NCBI GenBank assembly: GCA_022771185.1
Contig: JALFCJ010000250.1
Location: 1 to 7,758, forward strand
Origin: Spirochaetales bacterium
GTDB taxonomy: Bacteria; Spirochaetota; Spirochaetia; Sphaerochaetales; Sphaerochaetaceae
Direction of reading: 5' to 3'
DNA length: 7,758 nt
The position numbers and the translations under genes are program-made. Positions 5,115-7,758 of the stretch are shown here, piece after piece. The notes beneath the pieces were generated by a model that saw only the letters and a program-made list of their open reading frames with translations, was not told where the DNA came from and did not search any database. Every line of letters begins with the position of its first letter. Positions within the stretch are counted from its first letter, which is position 1.

Positions 5115-5801
5115 ATGGAAAACTTTGATTATTCTGAATATGAAAAAAGCTTACATAGAGATGGAAGAATTATGAATGCCATCGGCATTGCACTACTCTT
5201 CTCTATCCCGTTCATCTTCTCCCTTATTCTTGGAGCACACATTGAATGGAAGGGATATTTATCAGGAGTGTTGAGACTAAGCGCCTCTTATCTTCCTATC
5301 TGCGCTGTAGAATTCTTGATCTATGTCCCGATCCTTGGAGCCGGAGCATCATATCTATCATTTATTACAGGTAACATCATCAACATGAAGCTACCTTGTG
5401 CCTATAACTCCAGGGAGATAGCAGGAACAGAGGCTGGTACTCCAGAGGATGGAATAATTACAACACTGAGTGTGGCTGTATCTTCTCTTGTGACAATGCT
5501 TGTAATATTCATCGGAGTATTGTTGTTGATTCCTCTTACTCCAATATTGCAGAACCAAACTCTTAAGCCAGCCTTCGACAATCTTCTTCCTGCACTATTC
5601 GGAGCTCTCGCAGCCCAATACTTTACAAAGAGCTGGAAGATAACAGCTGTCCCACTATGCTTGATGACAGTTCTCTGTATTGTTATTCCATCTCTTGTAA
5701 AACAGACTACAATAATGATGATAGTAGTAGGAGCAATGGCAATAGGAATCGCATTCATCCTATACAAAAAAGGAATGCTGGAGGAGAAAGAAAAGAAATG
5801 A
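5115..5801 (+). CDS. Six-helix membrane protein, partner of the DUF5058 protein
   Basis: A 228-residue polytopic membrane protein that I cannot assign to a named family. Hydrophobic segments lie at about 21-40, 57-86, 114-140, 156-170, 176-193 and 199-216. The charged N-terminus (SEYEKSLHRDGR) and Lys/Glu-rich C-terminus (YKKGMLEEKEKK) suggest both ends are cytoplasmic, the reverse of the preceding protein. A glycine- and polar-rich stretch between helices 2 and 3, with GAGASYLSFITGN (75-87) and TEAGTPEDGI (105-114), could line a substrate path. AAGGAGG (5102-5108) begins inside the stop codon of the preceding gene and sits six bases before this ATG. The stop overlaps the next gene's start as ATGA. 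Co-translation with both neighbours supports one functional unit. A transporter subunit is the leading guess; a membrane chaperone or anchor for the peptidase is possible. Confidence 0.82.
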   Translation: MENFDYSEYEKSLHRDGRIMNAIGIALLFSIPFIFSLILGAHIEWKGYLSGVLRLSASYLPICAVEFLIYVPILGAGASYLSFITGNIINMKLPCAYNSREIAGTEAGTPEDGIITTLSVAVSSLVTMLVIFIGVLLLIPLTPILQNQTLKPAFDNLLPALFGALAAQYFTKSWKITAVPLCLMTVLCIVIPSLVKQTTIMMIVVGAMAIGIAFILYKKGMLEEKEKK

Positions 5802-7111
5802 AAGATCAAATGATCTATGCAGAAAAACTATCCAGAATGGTTCAGTGTGAGACTATCAGCGTACCTGATGTTCCAAATACTGAGAAGTTCGATAAATTCC
5901 ATAAACTACTTGAAGAGTTGTTCCCATTGGTCTTCTCAAAAGGAGAAGTCCACTATATAGACTCTTCTATCCTTATTAAATGGAAAGGAAAAGGGAAAGC
6001 AGAACCAATACTGTTGATGTCCCACCAAGATGTAGTACCAGCTGAAGGAGAATGGAAATATCCTCCGTTCTCAGGAGAAATCAAGGAAGATAGAGTCTGG
6101 GGACGAGGAACAGTAGACACCAAAGGCTCGTTGATGTGTATCTTCCAAAGCATAGAAGAGCTGATGGAAGAAGAATATATTCCTGAGGGAGATGTATATA
6201 TTGCATCCTCTTCAACAGAGGAAGTAGCTGGTTCCGGTGCCCCTAAGACTGTTGAGTGGCTGAAAGAGCACAATGTAAGACTCCAGTTTTTAATGGATGA
6301 AGGCGGCATGATCGTGGATGAGCCTATGGCAGGAGTCAAAGGTAGATATGCCATGATCGGAACCATGGAGAAAGGGACAGGAAACATAAAAGTAACAGCA
6401 CGCTCCAAGGGCGGACACGCTTCTGCACCTGAGAAGAATACTCCTATAGCAAGGCTATCTGCTTTTATCACTGATATAGAGACTAAGAATCCTAATAAAT
6501 TGGAGTTTACTCCGACGGTACTTGAGATGTTCAAGCGCCTTGGCCCACAGGCAAAAGGTGTACTTGGCTTTGCCATGAGACACGCAAAGCTTTTATCCCC
6601 GATACTAAAGAAAGTATTACCTGCTGTAAGCGCCAAGGGAGCTGCAATGCTTAGGACTACTATGGCATGGACAATGTACTCAGGTTCCAGTGCAAGGAAT
6701 GTCCTTCCGGAGAACGCTTGGGTCAATATCAACACAAGATTCATCATCCACCAAGGAATCGAGGACACCAAGAAGATCCTACAACCATATTTGGAGAAAT
6801 ATGACCTTGAAGCTGAGTATATAAACTGTCATGAACCACAGACTCCTGTAGACCATAACGGCAAGGCATTCAAGACAGTTGAAGAAGTAGTAAGAGAAGT
6901 ATACCCAGGAGTCATTCCTTCTCCATATGTCATGACTGGAGGAACAGACGCTTACTACTACGCTCCCGTTACGGACAATGCCATCAGATTCGCTCCTATA
7001 TATATAGATTCTCAGCAGCTGGGATCAATACATGCAAAAGACGAGAATATGTTTGTCTCGTCTCTTCCAAAAGCCATAGAATTCTATAAAGCGATTATCA
7101 AAAAGATGTAA
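5798..7111 (+). CDS. M20 family metallopeptidase, carboxypeptidase S-like
   Basis: A complete 437-residue zinc peptidase of the M20 (ArgE/DapE/carboxypeptidase S) group, expected to hydrolyse a peptide or N-acyl amino acid in the cytoplasm; no signal peptide is present. The metal and catalytic set is intact: H76 and D78 in SHQDVVP, bridging D107 in GRGTVDTKGS, catalytic E141 and ligand E142 in STEEVAGSGA, D167 in MDEGG, and H412 in SIHAKDE. The inserted dimerisation domain carries GGHASAP (205-211). GGTDAYYY (381-388) and NVLPENAWVNINTRF (301-315) fit carboxypeptidase S-like members. I chose ATG 5798, although the frame is open 47 codons upstream, because GGAGGAGAAAG (5780-5790) is well placed and the start overlaps the previous stop as ATGA. 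The upstream extension lacks family similarity. Substrate is unknown; the membrane pair may import it. Confidence 0.93.
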   Translation: MKDQMIYAEKLSRMVQCETISVPDVPNTEKFDKFHKLLEELFPLVFSKGEVHYIDSSILIKWKGKGKAEPILLMSHQDVVPAEGEWKYPPFSGEIKEDRVWGRGTVDTKGSLMCIFQSIEELMEEEYIPEGDVYIASSSTEEVAGSGAPKTVEWLKEHNVRLQFLMDEGGMIVDEPMAGVKGRYAMIGTMEKGTGNIKVTARSKGGHASAPEKNTPIARLSAFITDIETKNPNKLEFTPTVLEMFKRLGPQAKGVLGFAMRHAKLLSPILKKVLPAVSAKGAAMLRTTMAWTMYSGSSARNVLPENAWVNINTRFIIHQGIEDTKKILQPYLEKYDLEAEYINCHEPQTPVDHNGKAFKTVEEVVREVYPGVIPSPYVMTGGTDAYYYAPVTDNAIRFAPIYIDSQQLGSIHAKDENMFVSSLPKAIEFYKAIIKKM

Positions 7112-7116
7112 GCTAA

Positions 7117-7144
7117 AGCCCCATCAAAAACGGTGGGGCTCTTT
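7117..7144. terminator. Rho-independent terminator between the convergent M20 and asnA genes
   Basis: AGCCCCA (7117-7123) pairs with TGGGGCT (7134-7140), extended inward by T-G and C-G pairs, with an AAAAAC loop. CTCTTTAATT follows on the plus strand. It begins five bases after the M20 stop and ends two bases before the asnA stop. The T run is modest on both strands, so it probably ends both genes, but less sharply than the terminators near 1810 and 3302. Confidence 0.8.
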
Positions 7145-7146
7145 AA

Positions 7147-7758
7147 TTAGAATAGGTGTGTTCCAACCTTCATTGCTTCCAAGTGTGCTTCTTCAGGCCA
7201 TACTGAAGCCTGGACTTCTCCGATATGGGCTTTATGTAGAAGGAACATACAAAGTCTAGACTGCCCGATACCGCCACCAATAGTCTGAGGAAAATCACCA
7301 TTTAGAAGTCTCTTATGCCAATAGAGATCTTTTCTCTCTTCGCATCCTCTGATCTCAAGCTGTCTAAGGAGTGTTTCTCTATCGACTCTGATTCCCATAC
7401 TTGAAAGCTCAAGATTCTTCTGTCTTACTTTGTCCCAAACGATGATATCGCCATTAAGACCATGGAAACCATCTGGAGTAGGAGTTGACCAGTCGTCATA
7501 GTCAGGAGCACGTCCAGAATGAGGAGGATTGCCATAACCGATACCAATCAAGAATACTGCTCCATACTTCTTTGCCAGTTCATATTCTCTCTCATCTGGA
7601 GTTTTATCAGGCCACATCTGTGCTGCTTCTTCTGTATGAACGAATGTAATCTCTTCCGGTAGATAATCTTCCAAAACAGGATAGAGTTCAGAGAGATTGA
7701 AAGCTGTACGCTTGATGGCACCATAGATTGTGGTTACAGTTTTCTTCAAGAAAGAAAG
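7147..7758 (-). CDS. asnA: Aspartate-ammonia ligase (asparagine synthetase A), C-terminal part
   Basis: AsnA makes asparagine from aspartate, ammonia and ATP in the cytoplasm through an aspartyl-adenylate, using a fold related to class II aminoacyl-tRNA synthetases. The visible 203 residues plus stop cover roughly the last 60 percent of the family's usual 330-345 residues; the N-terminus lies beyond the right edge. Reading from the edge, SFLKKTVTTIYGAIK corresponds to the E. coli STLKSTVEAIWAGIK region. It is followed by FLIGIGYG, RAPDYDDWSTP, GLNGDIIVWD, ELSSMGIRVD and the nucleotide-binding motif PQTIGGGIGQSR, all as expected for an active enzyme. A TTG at 7747-7749 could be read as a start but is an internal leucine, since similarity continues to the edge. 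It converges on the M20 operon; no functional link is evident. Confidence 0.95.
   Translation of the reverse strand, partial: LSFLKKTVTTIYGAIKRTAFNLSELYPVLEDYLPEEITFVHTEEAAQMWPDKTPDEREYELAKKYGAVFLIGIGYGNPPHSGRAPDYDDWSTPTPDGFHGLNGDIIVWDKVRQKNLELSSMGIRVDRETLLRQLEIRGCEERKDLYWHKRLLNGDFPQTIGGGIGQSRLCMFLLHKAHIGEVQASVWPEEAHLEAMKVGTHLF

Noticed and set aside
5657..5797. 47-codon N-terminal extension of the M20 peptidase frame
   Set aside because: It lies wholly inside the upstream membrane-protein gene, has Ser/Asn/Arg-rich low-quality sequence without family similarity, and ATG 5798 has a strong ribosome binding site and ATGA coupling.
5953..6771. 272-codon minus-strand frame antisense to the M20 gene
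   Set aside because: The plus strand encodes an intact metallopeptidase with every catalytic residue; the antisense frame has no recognisable motif or ribosome binding site and is a codon-bias shadow.
7147..7749. Complete 200-residue AsnA-like short protein starting at TTG 7747-7749
   Set aside because: Similarity to full-length AsnA continues upstream to the window edge and family members are about 330-345 residues, so this is the C-terminal part of a longer gene.

Overview
The window reads as chromosomal DNA of a low-to-moderate GC bacterium using the standard code. A Bacillota (Clostridia-like) host is most likely. The reasons are a tyrosine-kinase system split into a separate membrane adaptor and kinase, a DUF975 membrane protein, a DUF5058-type membrane protein, strong AAGGAG/AGGAGG ribosome binding sites and consensus-like sigma-A promoters. 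No base-level evidence fixes the genus. A spirochaete such as Sphaerochaetales, which shares many clostridial genes, cannot be excluded.

Layout. Positions 1-1560 (minus) hold the start of an exopolysaccharide/capsule regulatory operon: a CpsC/Wzz-type adaptor followed three bases later by a CpsD-type BY-kinase, whose tyrosine-rich tail runs to the left edge. Its promoter (1584-1612) diverges from that of a tRNA with a CAT anticodon (1730-1802). The tRNA ends in a strong GNRA-loop terminator. Next on the plus strand is an AT-rich orphan gene for an exported, probably lipid-anchored, beta-rich protein (1942-3279) with its own terminator. A DUF975 membrane protein (3413-4096, minus) is separated from it by a second, bidirectional terminator.

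After a 278-base divergent spacer, a three-gene plus-strand operon (4375-7111) encodes a DUF5058-type six-helix membrane protein, a second six-helix membrane protein and a complete M20 carboxypeptidase S-like metallopeptidase. The genes are tightly packed: an 11-base gap, then an ATGA overlap. A terminator at 7117-7144 closes the operon, and the C-terminal part of asnA (aspartate-ammonia ligase) converges on it from the right edge.

How the genes fit together. CpsC and CpsD form one signalling unit controlling polysaccharide chain length and export. The membrane pair plus M20 enzyme is the best candidate for an uncharacterised functional unit. My inference is that the two small membrane proteins, with opposite predicted topologies, form a hetero-oligomeric transporter whose substrate (a peptide or N-acyl amino acid) is hydrolysed by the M20 enzyme. 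The orphan exported protein and the DUF975 protein have no evident functional link to their neighbours.
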